This document shows, in pieces, positions 48,530-60,581 of a stretch of DNA of 64,000 nt. The position numbers and the translations under genes are program-made. Numbering within the stretch: position 1 is the first letter of the stretch; each line of letters opens with the position of its first letter. Source of the DNA: LMUY01 sp965276785 (lineage in GTDB: Bacteria; Pseudomonadota; Alphaproteobacteria; Acetobacterales; Acetobacteraceae); contig OZ255629.1 of NCBI GenBank assembly GCA_965276785.1, positions 1,364,001-1,428,000 of the forward strand, read 5' to 3'. The notes under the pieces were generated by a model, which saw only the letters and a program-made list of their open reading frames with translations, was not told the DNA's origin and made no database searches.

Positions 48530-48802
48530 TCAGGTGTGCCGCTCGCCGCCGGGGCGTACCACGGTCACAGTGGACAGGAATTCAGCGCACTTCATCCGCA
48601 CGCTGCAGCAATCTTGCGGGTGAGCCGCCGTTGCAACGACATGCAAGGCGCCGCGGCCCGACGCGGTGCAGCTTTGGTCTGCGGTCGCCGCGGACGCAGC
48701 GCCTGCGGTCAGCGCGGCCAAGATGGCGCCGGCAAGCCAGATTTCTGTCAAAAGCAGCCCCCTCTCAACGCAGCTATAAGGTTTAACTTCTAAGCCGTTC
48801 AA
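48530..48802 (-). CDS. Small cysteine-containing exported protein, unknown
   Basis: About 90 aa. A hydrophobic stretch (TEIWLAGAILAALTAGAASA) looks like a signal peptide, followed by a short mature part with four cysteines (DQSC, QDCCS, MKCAEF). The start is uncertain because the first 15 residues are not signal-like; an internal GTG is possible. No family recognised. Confidence 0.5.
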   Translation of the reverse strand: MNGLEVKPYSCVERGLLLTEIWLAGAILAALTAGAASAATADQSCTASGRGALHVVATAAHPQDCCSVRMKCAEFLSTVTVVRPGGERHT

Positions 48803-48864
48803 AAGATGGGAGCACTCGCGATTGATTGAATTTTAACCAGTCCCGCGGTATTCGCAGCTGCAGC

Positions 48865-50022
48865 ATGGACGCCTCTTACTCCACCCTGGGCACCGCAGCA
48901 GGCCCGCTCTCCGCCTATCGCGCCAAGCTCTCGCAGGGTGAGTTGAGCACCGACCCGGCGCAAGCAGTGGCGGCCGAACGCTTGCAGGATCTGTGGGCCA
49001 AGCTGCGCGGCTACGACCCGCCGCTGCAACCCGAGCCTAGCGGCTTTGTCGGCCGCTTGTTCCGCCGCCGCGCAGTGGACGAAGCGCCCGCCGGGCCGAA
49101 CGGCCTCTACCTGGTGGGGGAGGTCGGGCGCGGCAAATCCATGCTGATGGACCTGTTTTTCGCCGAGGCCCAGGTTGAGCGCAAGCAGCGCACCCATTTC
49201 CATACCTTCATGCAAGACGTGCATGCCCGCATGTTCGCCTGGAAGCGCGACAACCTCGGCGGAGAGGACCCGGTGCCCCCGCTGGCAGACGCCATCGCCA
49301 GCCGGGCTGCGCTGCTGTGCTTCGATGAGTTCCAGATCAACGACATCGTCGATGCGATGATCCTCGGCCGTTTGTTCAGCGCCCTGTTCGACCGGGGGGT
49401 CGTCGTCGTGGCGACATCCAACACCGCGCCGGACGACCTGTTCCGCGGCAAGCCCGGGCGGGACGCCTTCTTGCCGTTTATCGCCTTGCTGAAGCAGCGG
49501 CTGGACGTGCTGGTGCTGGAGGGTGAACGGGATTTCCGCCGCCATCGCCTGCGTGGCCTGCGGACCTGGCACGTACCGGTGAACGCGCGGGCGGATGCGG
49601 CGCTGGACCGGGCCTTCACCGAACTCAGCGGCGGCGTGGCGCCGAAGCCGGAGCGGCTGGCCGTGCTCGGGCGGACGCTGCGGGTGCCTTTGGCGGCCGA
49701 GGGGGTGGCCCGGTTCGATTTCGCCGCGCTGTGCGGCCAGCCGCTCGGCCCCGGCGACTACCTGGCGATTGCGACGCACTTCCAGGCGCTGGTGCTGGAT
49801 GGGATCCCTCGGCTCAGCCCGAACAATTACGACGAGGCGCGGCGGTTCATCACCTTAGTGGACGCACTGTATGAGCACCGGGTGAAGCTGGTGGCTTCGG
49901 CCGAGGCGGCGCCGGATGAGCTGTACGAGCGCGGCGAGGGCGCCCGCGCGTTCGAGCGGACGGCCTCTCGGCTAGAGGAGATGCAGTCGGACGGCTGGCA
50001 GGCGCTGCCGCATCTGACGTGA
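48865..50022 (+). CDS. zapE: Cell division protein ZapE/AFG1-like ATPase
   Basis: 385 aa from the ATG at 48865. The AFG1/ZapE fold carries P-loop GEVGRGKS (85-92), MDLFFAEAQVERKQRTHFH, Walker B LLCFDEFQIND and sensor TSNTAPDDLF. In E. coli ZapE destabilises FtsZ; the mitochondrial homologue Afg1 supports cytochrome oxidase turnover. Upstream of the TCA genes but separated by a small gene and about 130 bp. Confidence 0.93.
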   Translation: MDASYSTLGTAAGPLSAYRAKLSQGELSTDPAQAVAAERLQDLWAKLRGYDPPLQPEPSGFVGRLFRRRAVDEAPAGPNGLYLVGEVGRGKSMLMDLFFAEAQVERKQRTHFHTFMQDVHARMFAWKRDNLGGEDPVPPLADAIASRAALLCFDEFQINDIVDAMILGRLFSALFDRGVVVVATSNTAPDDLFRGKPGRDAFLPFIALLKQRLDVLVLEGERDFRRHRLRGLRTWHVPVNARADAALDRAFTELSGGVAPKPERLAVLGRTLRVPLAAEGVARFDFAALCGQPLGPGDYLAIATHFQALVLDGIPRLSPNNYDEARRFITLVDALYEHRVKLVASAEAAPDELYERGEGARAFERTASRLEEMQSDGWQALPHLT

Positions 50023-50052
50023 CTGCTGTCGCGATCCGCCGCTGCCTGCAAT

Positions 50053-50379
50053 ATGTCAATTGTCGGAAGGAGCAGCGGACTGACGTCCGAGGTATTTGGC
50101 AACCACGAAACCCGCATCACTGTGCTGGAGAACATGATGCTGTCGTTCGGAGAGAGCATAGACCGCATCGACCGGCGGCTTGACACCATCGAGTCGCGCC
50201 TGATCGCAATGCAGAGTTCGATGGACGCCAAATTTACCGCTATGCAGACCTTACTGGATACCAAGTTCACCGCAATCCAGTCGGATCAGCGGAGCGACTT
50301 TCGGTGGTTGCTAGGAACTGGCCTGGCAGGCTTTGGCGCGGTCCTGGGTCTAATCGCTCATACCCAGCATTGGCTCTGA
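50053..50379 (+). CDS. Small coiled-coil protein with C-terminal membrane anchor, unknown
   Basis: 108 aa. Residues 17-80 form a heptad-rich coiled coil (ITVLENMMLSFGESIDRIDR, then repeated MQxxxDxKFTAxQ units), and a C-terminal hydrophobic helix (LLGTGLAGFGAVLGLIAH) anchors it to the membrane. This architecture is common in small bacterial proteins of unknown role. Confidence 0.7.
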   Translation: MSIVGRSSGLTSEVFGNHETRITVLENMMLSFGESIDRIDRRLDTIESRLIAMQSSMDAKFTAMQTLLDTKFTAIQSDQRSDFRWLLGTGLAGFGAVLGLIAHTQHWL

Positions 50380-50515
50380 GGCGCGTGCCGCCGCTCTGAG
50401 GCTTCCTGCATCCGCTCACCTTGCCCGTCCTGGGTGGATGGAGTAGGCACAATCGCCTTCCGGACGGCCGGCCGCCCCGGCGGGCGCTGACCACCCCGCA
50501 TCCGGAGATACGCCC

Positions 50516-51469
50516 ATGGCCCGTAACAAAATCGCCCTGATCGGCGCCGGCAACATCGGCGGCACGCTTGCCCATCTGGTCGGCCTGAAGGACCTGGGCG
50601 ACGTGGCGCTGTTCGACGTGTTCGGCGGGGTCGCAGCCGGCAAGGCGCTCGATATCATGCAGTCCGGTCCGGTCGACGGCTTCGACAGCCACATGACCGG
50701 CAGCAGCGATTACAGCAGCATCGCCGGGTCGGACGTGGTGATCGTCACCGCCGGCTTCCCGCGCCAGCCCGGCATGTCGCGCGATGACCTGGTGGCCAAG
50801 AACGCCGGCGTGATCGCGCAGGTGGGCGAAGGCATCAAGACGCACTGCCCGGACGCGTTCGTCATCGTCATCACCAACCCGCTGGACGCGATGGTGTGGG
50901 TGATGCAGCAGAAATCCGGCCTGCCGCCCAACAAGGTGGTGGGCATGGCGGGCGTGCTGGACAGCTCGCGCTTCCGCTTGTTTCTGGCGCATGAGTTCAA
51001 CGTCAGCGTGGAGGACGTCACCGCCTTCGTGCTCGGCGGCCATGGCGACACCATGGTGCCACTGACCCGCTACTCCACCGTCGCCGGCATCCCGGTGCCC
51101 GACCTGGTGAAGATGGGCTGGACCACGCAGGACAAGATCGACGCGATCGTGACGCGCACCGCCAATGGCGGCGGCGAGATCGTCAAGCTGCTGGAGAAGG
51201 GCAGCGCGTTCTACGCTCCTGCGGCCTCCGCCATTGCGATGGCGGAAAGCTACCTGAAGGACAAGAAGCGCGTGCTGCCCTGTGCGGCGATGCTCACCGG
51301 GCAATACGGCGTGAGCGACCTCTATGTCGGGGTGCCGGCGGTGATCGGCGCCGGCGGGGTGGAGCGTATCGTGGAGATCGCGCTCAATCCTGATGAGCAG
51401 GCCGCGTTCGACAAGAGTTGCGGTGCGGTGCGCGAGCTGCTGGACGCCTGCCGCAAGCTGGTGGGCTGA
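50516..51469 (+). CDS. mdh: Malate dehydrogenase
   Basis: NAD-dependent oxidation of malate. 317 aa, LDH-like type usual in alphaproteobacteria. GAGNIGG at 10-16, substrate arginines in FPRQPGMSRDDL (around 82-90), and active-site His176 in GGHGDTMVPL. First gene of mdh-sucC-sucD-sucA-sucB. Confidence 0.97.
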   Translation: MARNKIALIGAGNIGGTLAHLVGLKDLGDVALFDVFGGVAAGKALDIMQSGPVDGFDSHMTGSSDYSSIAGSDVVIVTAGFPRQPGMSRDDLVAKNAGVIAQVGEGIKTHCPDAFVIVITNPLDAMVWVMQQKSGLPPNKVVGMAGVLDSSRFRLFLAHEFNVSVEDVTAFVLGGHGDTMVPLTRYSTVAGIPVPDLVKMGWTTQDKIDAIVTRTANGGGEIVKLLEKGSAFYAPAASAIAMAESYLKDKKRVLPCAAMLTGQYGVSDLYVGVPAVIGAGGVERIVEIALNPDEQAAFDKSCGAVRELLDACRKLVG

Positions 51470-51473
51470 GGCG

Positions 51474-52670
51474 ATGAACATCCACGAATACCAGGGCAAA
51501 GAGCTGCTGAAGGGCTATGGCGTGGCGGTGCTGGACGGCTACGTCGCCTGGACGCCAGAGGAGGCGGAAGCCGCTGCGGCGAAGCTGCCGGGCCCGGTTT
51601 ACGTGGTGAAGAGCCAAATCCACGCCGGTGGCCGCGGTGCGGGCCGGTTCGAGGGCGCGCCGGAGGGCAAGGGCGGCGTTCGGCTGGCGAAGTCTCCGGC
51701 GGAGGCGAAGCAAGCCGCCGCTGCCATGCTCGGCCATACGCTGGTCACTAAACAAACCGGCGCCGCCGGCCGCAAGGTCCGCCGCGTGTATGTCGAGGCG
51801 GGTTGCGACATCAAGCGCGAGCTGTATCTCTCGCTGCTGGTGGATCGTGCCACCTCGCGCATCACCATCATGGCCTCGACCGAGGGAGGGATGGAGATCG
51901 AGGAGGTTGCAACCCATCGTCCCGAGAAAATCCTCCGCGTGGCGGTGGACCCGGCGGCTGGCCTGTCCGGCTTTCACAGCCGCCGGCTGGCCTACTCGCT
52001 CGGGCTGGAGGGCAAGCAGATCGGCACCTTCGCCCGCTTCGTCGCGGGCATCTACGCCGCCTTCACCGCGCTGGATTGCGACACGGTGGAGATCAACCCG
52101 CTGGTGGTGACCGGCTCGGGTGAGGTGGTGGCGCTCGACGCCAAGGTGTCGTTCGACGACAACGCCCTGTTCCGCCATCCCGAATTGGAGAAGCTGCGCG
52201 ACGAGGCGGAGGAGGACCCGAAGGAACTCGAAGCCGCCAAATACAGCCTGAACTACGTGGCGCTCGACGGCACCATCGGCTGCATGGTGAACGGCGCCGG
52301 GCTGGCGATGGCCACCATGGACATCATCAAGCTCTATGGCGCCGCCCCGGCCAACTTCCTCGACGTGGGCGGCGGCGCCACCAAGGAGCGGGTGACGGCG
52401 GCATTCAAGATCATCCTGTCCGACCCAAACGTGGAGGGCATCCTGGTCAACATCTTCGGCGGCATCATGCGCTGCGACGTGATCGCGGAGGGCGTGGTGG
52501 CGGCGGCGCGGGAAGTTTCACTTGGCGTGCCCCTGGTGGTGCGGCTGGAGGGGACGAACGTGGCATTGGGCAAGGAGATCATGGCCAAGTCGGGCCTGCC
52601 GATTATTTCCGCCGACAATTTGGCGGATGCGGCGGCCAAGGTGGTCAAGGCTGTGAAGGAGGCCGCGTAA
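51474..52670 (+). CDS. sucC: Succinate--CoA ligase (ADP-forming) beta subunit
   Basis: 398 aa, 4 bp after mdh. The ATG at 51474 gives the family N-terminus MNIHEYQGKELLKGYG. ATP-grasp domain with VKSQIHAGGRGAG, and the C-terminal ligase domain has NFLDVGGGA and GILVNIFGGIMRCDVIAEG. Forms an alpha/beta complex with SucD. Confidence 0.97.
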   Translation: MNIHEYQGKELLKGYGVAVLDGYVAWTPEEAEAAAAKLPGPVYVVKSQIHAGGRGAGRFEGAPEGKGGVRLAKSPAEAKQAAAAMLGHTLVTKQTGAAGRKVRRVYVEAGCDIKRELYLSLLVDRATSRITIMASTEGGMEIEEVATHRPEKILRVAVDPAAGLSGFHSRRLAYSLGLEGKQIGTFARFVAGIYAAFTALDCDTVEINPLVVTGSGEVVALDAKVSFDDNALFRHPELEKLRDEAEEDPKELEAAKYSLNYVALDGTIGCMVNGAGLAMATMDIIKLYGAAPANFLDVGGGATKERVTAAFKIILSDPNVEGILVNIFGGIMRCDVIAEGVVAAAREVSLGVPLVVRLEGTNVALGKEIMAKSGLPIISADNLADAAAKVVKAVKEAA

Positions 52671-53546
52671 ATGGCCGTTCTGGTCGACGCGAACACCAAG
52701 GTCATCACCCAGGGCTTCACCGGCGCGCAGGGTACCTTCCACTCCGAGCAGGCGATTGCCTACGGCACCAAGGTGGTGGGCGGGGTCACGCCGGGCAAGG
52801 GCGGCAGCCTGCACCTCGACCTGCCGGTGTTCGACACAGTGGCCGAAGCGGTGCAGACCACCGGCGCCACCGCCAGCGCCATCTATGTGCCGCCGCCCTT
52901 CGCTGCGGATGCCATCCTGGAAGCCATCGATGCCGGGCTCCCGCTGATTGTGTGCATCACCGAGGGCATCCCGGTGCAGGACATGGTCCGCGTCAAGCGC
53001 GCGCTGTCCGGCTCGGGCAGCCGGCTGATCGGGCCGAATTGCCCCGGCGTGATCACCCCCGAGGCCTGCAAGATCGGCATCATGCCAGGCCACATTCATC
53101 GCCGCGGCAAGGTGGGTATCGTCAGCCGCTCCGGCACGCTCACCTACGAGGCGGTGGCGCAAACCACCGCGGCCGGGCTGGGGCAGAGTTCCTGCGTCGG
53201 CATCGGCGGCGACCCGGTGAAAGGCACCGACTTCATCGAAGTGCTGGAAATGTTCCTGGCCGATCCGGAGACCGAGAGCATCATCATGATCGGTGAGATC
53301 GGCGGCGCCTCCGAGATCGATGCCGCCGAGTTCCTGGCGCGGGAAAAGAGCCCCAAGACGGTGGTCGGCTTCATCGCCGGGTCCACCGCGCCGCCCGGCC
53401 GGCGCATGGGCCACGCCGGCGCCGTCATCAGCGGCGGCCGCGACACGGCGGCGGCCAAGTTCGAGGCCATGCGCATCGCCGGCATTTACGTCGCCGAAAG
53501 CCCGTCTGCCCTGGGCAGCACAATGGTGAAGGCACTGAACGGCTGA
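52671..53546 (+). CDS. sucD: Succinate--CoA ligase (ADP-forming) alpha subunit
   Basis: 291 aa, ATG directly after the sucC stop. CoA-binding QGFTGAQGTFHSEQAI at the N-terminus, GPNCPGVITP, and the phosphorylated catalytic His248 in MGHAGAVISGG. Transfers phosphate between succinyl-CoA and ADP with SucC. Confidence 0.97.
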   Translation: MAVLVDANTKVITQGFTGAQGTFHSEQAIAYGTKVVGGVTPGKGGSLHLDLPVFDTVAEAVQTTGATASAIYVPPPFAADAILEAIDAGLPLIVCITEGIPVQDMVRVKRALSGSGSRLIGPNCPGVITPEACKIGIMPGHIHRRGKVGIVSRSGTLTYEAVAQTTAAGLGQSSCVGIGGDPVKGTDFIEVLEMFLADPETESIIMIGEIGGASEIDAAEFLAREKSPKTVVGFIAGSTAPPGRRMGHAGAVISGGRDTAAAKFEAMRIAGIYVAESPSALGSTMVKALNG

Positions 53547-53594
53547 TTGGAACACGCTAACGAAACGGAAGTGGGTTCTAGCCTGCCCAATGCC

Positions 53595-53722
53595 GTCATG
53601 CCCGGACTTGATCCGGGTATCCACGCGGTGCGGCTGATGACGTCAGGCGCTGTCACGTGCTTCATGCGTTCGGCCAGCGGCGTTCGGACGCCGTGGATGG
53701 CCGGGTCCAGTCCGGCCATGAC
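53595..53722. repeat. Alphaproteobacterial dispersed palindromic element ('MPGLDPGIH' type)
   Basis: gtcatgcccggacttgatcc at the left end is mirrored by a right end reading ggccgggtccagtccggcca then tgac. The translated ends read VMPGLDPGIHA and WMAGSSPAMT, the well-known signature of a dispersed intergenic repeat often mis-annotated as a protein gene in alphaproteobacteria. The rest of the 323-bp sucD-sucA gap has no gene. Confidence 0.85.
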
Positions 53723-53869
53723 ATGCTGGGGTATATTGGGCAAGCCCGGCCATGCTGCAGCAAGTGCGATGGCTATGCGTGGAGGGCATCTCTGATGATA
53801 TTTGGCGGCGAAAACCGATGACTGCGACCATGTTACACGCACACGCGGCTGACCGAGGAGACTGAGCGA

Positions 53870-56761
<2,892 letters not shown>

Positions 56762-56782
56762 CCGAGAAGGACCGAAGCCATT

Positions 56783-58078
56783 ATGTCCGCCGACATCAAA
56801 GTGCCCACGCTGGGCGAGAGCGTCACTACGGCGACCGTTGCCCGATGGCTTAAGAAGGCTGGCGACAAGGTCGCGGCGGACGAGGCTTTGGTGGAATTGG
56901 AGACCGACAAGGTGACCGTGGAGGTCAATTCCCCGGCTGCCGGCACGTTGGGTTCGCTCGCGGCCGATGAAGGCGCCGAAGTGGAAGTCGGTGCGTTGCT
57001 CGGTACGGTTGAAGAAGGGGAAGGCGCCGCCGCGCCGGCGAAGCAGCCGGAGACCCCGGCCACCGGCGCATCGCCGGGCAAGGCGCCGCCCCCCGCGCAG
57101 CCGGCTGCCGCCGCATCACCGGGCGCGCAGGCGCCGCGCGCCCCCGCCGGCCCGGTTGCCCGGCCGGCCACCCCGCCCTCCGATGTCGCCGCCCACGCCC
57201 CCATGCCGGCCGCTGCCAAGCGGATGGCGGAAGCCGACCTCAGCCCAGCGCAGGTGGGTGCCGGGTCCGGCAAGGACGGCCGCATTACCAAAGGCGATGT
57301 GTTGGCGTTTCTTAGCCGGCCGGCCGCGCCCGCGCCCGCGACGATTCCTGCCACGCGTGGCCCTGGCGCGGAGGCCGCGCGTGAAGAGCGGGTGAAGATG
57401 ACCCGGCTGCGCCGCACCATCGCAGCCCGGCTGAAGGAAGCGCAGAACAACGCGGCCATGCTGACCACCTTCAACGAGGTGGACATGTCGGCCGCAATGG
57501 CGTTGCGGACGGAGTATCGCGACGCCTTCGAGAAGAAGCACAACGGCACCCGCCTGGGCTTCATGGGCTTCTTCGTGCGCGCCTGCGTGGAGGCTTTGCG
57601 CGAGTTTCCCGCCGTCAACGCCGAGATCGATGGCGACGAGATCGTCTACAAGCACTACGTCCATATGGGAATTGCCGTCGGTGGCCCGAACGGGCTGGTC
57701 GTGCCGGTGGTGCGGGACGCGGACACCATGAGCCTGGCCCAGATCGAGCGCAGCATCGCCGATTTCGGCCGCCGGGCGCGCGACGGCGCCATCAAGCTTG
57801 ACGAACTGACCGGCGGCAGTTTCTCCATCACCAATGGCGGCGTCTATGGCTCGCTGATGAGCACGCCGATCCTGAACCCGCCGCAATCGGCCATTTTGGG
57901 CATGCACAAAATCCAGGAACGCCCGATCGCAGTGGCGGGCCGCGTGGAAATCCGCCCGATGATGTATCTTGCCGTAAGCTACGATCATCGAATCGTGGAC
58001 GGCAAGGAGGCGGTGAGCTTCCTCGTGCGGGTGAAAGAAGGCGTGGAAGACCCACGCCGCCTATTGCTGGGCCTCTAA
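56783..58078 (+). CDS. sucB: 2-oxoglutarate dehydrogenase E2 (dihydrolipoyl succinyltransferase)
   Basis: 431 aa. Lipoyl domain with Lys43 in ELETDKVTVEV, an Ala/Pro-rich linker (about 80-145), E3-binding domain (AAKRMAEADLSPAQVGAGSGKDGRITKGDV, about 147-180, quoted only by its ends AAKRM and ITKGDV), and a catalytic domain with His402 and Asp406 in DHRIVDGKEAV. 21 bp after sucA. The E3 gene lpd, often next, is absent; a GNAT relic follows instead. Confidence 0.96.
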   Translation: MSADIKVPTLGESVTTATVARWLKKAGDKVAADEALVELETDKVTVEVNSPAAGTLGSLAADEGAEVEVGALLGTVEEGEGAAAPAKQPETPATGASPGKAPPPAQPAAAASPGAQAPRAPAGPVARPATPPSDVAAHAPMPAAAKRMAEADLSPAQVGAGSGKDGRITKGDVLAFLSRPAAPAPATIPATRGPGAEAAREERVKMTRLRRTIAARLKEAQNNAAMLTTFNEVDMSAAMALRTEYRDAFEKKHNGTRLGFMGFFVRACVEALREFPAVNAEIDGDEIVYKHYVHMGIAVGGPNGLVVPVVRDADTMSLAQIERSIADFGRRARDGAIKLDELTGGSFSITNGGVYGSLMSTPILNPPQSAILGMHKIQERPIAVAGRVEIRPMMYLAVSYDHRIVDGKEAVSFLVRVKEGVEDPRRLLLGL

Positions 58079-58209
58079 ACTCCTTCGATCGGGGCTCGGT
58101 CCAGCGTCATCCAGTTGCCATTGGCTTCGGCCGGGCAGAAGCCAAACCCGGCATAAAGCCTGTGTGCGTCGGCCGTCATGAGCGTCCAGTTCTTGACGGT
58201 CCTCCGTTC
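58075..58209 (-). pseudogene. C-terminal fragment of a GNAT acetyltransferase
   Basis: The minus strand encodes VKNWTLMTADAHRLYAGFGF followed by NGNWMTLDRAP, matching the last strand-helix of GNAT enzymes (RRWxLxTxDAHxLYxxFGFxP...WM). Upstream the frame is unrelated, so only about 40 C-terminal residues remain. It overlaps the sucB stop by 4 bp. Confidence 0.6.
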
Positions 58210-58458
58210 CGAATGTGCCGGCTGCACGGTGCTGAACGCCTGGATCGCCACGCCGCAAGGCGGCTCGCGATGACCACGACGAGGGTCAAAGTCATGCAGG
58301 TTGGTATGAACTCCTCCTAGAGTTGCCAACATCTCGTTGCGTCTCCGATTTTACCATCGTATGTAAAGAGACTTTCACCGGACTGTTTCACGTCGGGACG
58401 CAACCCTGCTGTGGTAGACTTCATTGTAGCTAGAGACGGCGAAGAGACCGACTCGATT

Positions 58459-58680
58459 ATGACCACAGACTTACCTGTTGCGCCGTTCGCGCTCACTGAG
58501 ATCGTACGGGCCAAGCTCGCTACTCCACTCAGCCTATCCGAAATCGAGGACTTGCTGTTCTTGGAGTCATGGGAGCGGAACCCTGCCCCCGGCTTGGGTG
58601 CGGTACGGCGAGCGAGCCAGATCCGCCGGGCAAACCCTGAAGTGGCCGCCGCCATCCGCTTGGAACTTGCTGTCCGCTAA
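58459..58680 (+). CDS. Small protein of unknown function
   Basis: 73 aa from the ATG at 58459 (a GTG at 58411 would add 16 residues). Contains PFALTEIVRAKLATPLSLSE and a charged helix RRASQIRRANPEVAAAIRLE. No signal or membrane helix. Converges with the hydrolase gene, overlapping its stop by 4 bp. No family recognised. Confidence 0.5.
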   Translation: MTTDLPVAPFALTEIVRAKLATPLSLSEIEDLLFLESWERNPAPGLGAVRRASQIRRANPEVAAAIRLELAVR

Positions 58681-59690
58681 GGTACGAACATCGCCTCAAT
58701 CGCCACCGGATCGACGTCTTGCAGGCGCGGTGGCGACCAGCCCGGCGTCCGGTCCTTGTCCACCACCATCGCCCGCACCCCTTCGGCAAAGTCCGGATGT
58801 CGGGTGACGTGCGCGGTCAGCCCCAGTTCGGCGGCCAGGCATTGCGGCAGCGTCCTGTCCGCCCCGGCACGCAACAGCCGGAAGGTCCACAGCAGGGCTG
58901 ACGGCGAATTTGCACCCAGAGTAAGTAGAGTCTGGCGGGACCATTCGGTGTCGGCGGCCTGCAGACGGTCCATCACCTCGGCCACGCTGCCCGCGCCGAA
59001 ACATGCATCGATCGCCGCCATATGGCCGGCCAAGGGTGCGGCGAACGGCTGGTGGACGGCGGCCAACGCGGCGATGCCATGCTCGGCCAGGGCGGCGGGC
59101 AAGCCTGCCATCGTCGCCGGCTCGGTGAAATGCGTCGCAAGGCCAGCGAACACCGCATCCGCTCCGGTGAGCCTGGCGCCGACCAGGGCCATATACATCC
59201 CGAGCCGGCCCCGCAGCCGCGGCAGCAGGTAACTCGCACCCACATCGGGGAACAAGGCAATGCCGGTTTCCGGCATCGCGAACAGCGCCGCCTCAGTGAC
59301 CACGCGAACCGCACCATGCGCGGACACGCCGATGCCGCCGCCCATGCAAATGCCATCAATCAGGGCGACATACGGCTTCGGATAGCCAGCGATCTGGGCG
59401 TTGAGCGCGTATTCCTCGGTGAAGAAGGTCGCGGTGTCGCCGTGCCGCTCCGCTAACACCGCATCGCGCACCGCCCTGATGTCTCCCCCGGCGCAAAACG
59501 CCCGGTCGCCCGCACCCTGAACCACCACGGCGTGGACCGCCGGGTCATCCCGCCACCCGTCGAGTGCCGCAGCGACTGCACGGATCATCGGAAGCGTCAA
59601 AGCGTTCAGGGTCGTGGGACGATTAAGCAAGATGTGGCCGATGCGCCCGTCTCGCCGGGTCACAACCAACTCTGTGTCGTCCTGGCTCAA
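58677..59690 (-). CDS. 3-hydroxyisobutyryl-CoA hydrolase (enoyl-CoA hydratase/isomerase family)
   Basis: 337 aa, longer than hydratases and typical of HIBYL-CoA hydrolases of valine breakdown. VQGAGDRAFCAGGDIRAV gives the oxyanion hole, GGGIGVSAHGAVRVVTE and MPETGIALFPDVGASYLLPRL the second active-site segment with catalytic Glu/Asp. The C-terminal ECH_2 part includes VRAMVVDKDRTPGWSP. Overlaps the upstream membrane-protein gene by 4 bp. Confidence 0.9.
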   Translation of the reverse strand: MSQDDTELVVTRRDGRIGHILLNRPTTLNALTLPMIRAVAAALDGWRDDPAVHAVVVQGAGDRAFCAGGDIRAVRDAVLAERHGDTATFFTEEYALNAQIAGYPKPYVALIDGICMGGGIGVSAHGAVRVVTEAALFAMPETGIALFPDVGASYLLPRLRGRLGMYMALVGARLTGADAVFAGLATHFTEPATMAGLPAALAEHGIAALAAVHQPFAAPLAGHMAAIDACFGAGSVAEVMDRLQAADTEWSRQTLLTLGANSPSALLWTFRLLRAGADRTLPQCLAAELGLTAHVTRHPDFAEGVRAMVVDKDRTPGWSPPRLQDVDPVAIEAMFVP

Positions 59691-60136
59691 CGACGGCTTT
59701 TCGCAAAAAACGTGGTTCCGAGCGCCGCTAGCGTCATGCCGAGGAGGTTCTTGCGGCCGGCGGAGCGGACGGCCACGCGAGTGAGTGGGCTCAGCAATGC
59801 AGTGATGGCCAAGCTTTCCTTCATCTCGGCAAGCGCTTGATCCCGAATTGTCTTTGCCTCCGCTTCGAGCCGGTCCGGCGTTCCGCGCAGCGCCAAGGCT
59901 CCGAACAGCAGAGCAACGATCAAGTCAAATGCCAACAATACAAAAGTGTCCCACACCGGCGGCAGCCGATCCGCCAAAACGGTGTAGGCCAGCACGTGGA
60001 CCATGACGAGGACAGCGATCAGGAACACCGCCGCGACAGCGCCCCAGACCGCCCGAAAGACCTGTCGGTGAACAAGGCGGCGCAGGCGAAGCACCTCCGC
60101 CTGGGCGGCAGTCCGCCCGAGATCGACCGTTCGCAC
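59687..60136 (-). CDS. Small membrane protein, possibly phage-holin-3_6-like
   Basis: 149 aa with two membrane helices (about 28-54 and 62-84) and a C-terminal amphipathic region (VRSAGRKNLLGMTLAALGTTFF). It is 4 bp downstream of a DUF883/ElaB-like gene, a pairing seen for membrane-associated stress proteins. The exact family is uncertain. Confidence 0.7.
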   Translation of the reverse strand: MRTVDLGRTAAQAEVLRLRRLVHRQVFRAVWGAVAAVFLIAVLVMVHVLAYTVLADRLPPVWDTFVLLAFDLIVALLFGALALRGTPDRLEAEAKTIRDQALAEMKESLAITALLSPLTRVAVRSAGRKNLLGMTLAALGTTFFAKSRR

Positions 60137-60140
60137 CGGC

Positions 60141-60398
60141 TCAGCGGACGAAGCGGCCGAGCACGTAGCCCACAGCCCCGGCGACCAGGATCGCGGTCAG
60201 TGGCCGGCCGCGAACCTGCTCCGCCACGTTCTCTGCCTGGTCGCGGGTGTAGTCGGTGGCTTGCTTCGCCGTTGCCTGCGCTCGGTCCGCCGCATCTTGC
60301 AGCACTGGAGTGACCCGCTCGCCCATGAGTTGATTGACCTGCTTGCGCAGCGCGTTGATCTGCGCTTGTGCGTCGTCAGCGGTGGAAGTCGCGGCCAT
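60141..60398 (-). CDS. ElaB/YqjD/DUF883-family membrane-anchored protein
   Basis: 85 aa. A helical, charged N-terminal half (QAQINALRKQVNQLM) is followed by a C-terminal glycine-containing membrane helix ending GYVLGRFVR, the typical DUF883 tail. E. coli relatives tether inactive ribosomes to the membrane in stationary phase. Confidence 0.82.
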   Translation of the reverse strand: MAATSTADDAQAQINALRKQVNQLMGERVTPVLQDAADRAQATAKQATDYTRDQAENVAEQVRGRPLTAILVAGAVGYVLGRFVR

Positions 60399-60581
60399 GA
60401 TAATGTGTCCTCACGAGAGACTTGAATTCGTGGCGGCTGAACGCCTGCCCGTTTACGGGGTTGCCAGGGTGGCGGCCAATTTACCCGCCGGCCAGCGTAT
60501 GGCGCGATGGCGCGCGGGATTGTCCGCCCTTGCGCCCGGACGCTAATCTGGCGTGATTGTCCCGTCCGCAGGATTGTTCGT

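Noticed and set aside
53547..53795. 82-codon ORF containing MPGLDPGIH
   Set aside because: Known mis-annotated product of a dispersed palindromic repeat, not a gene.
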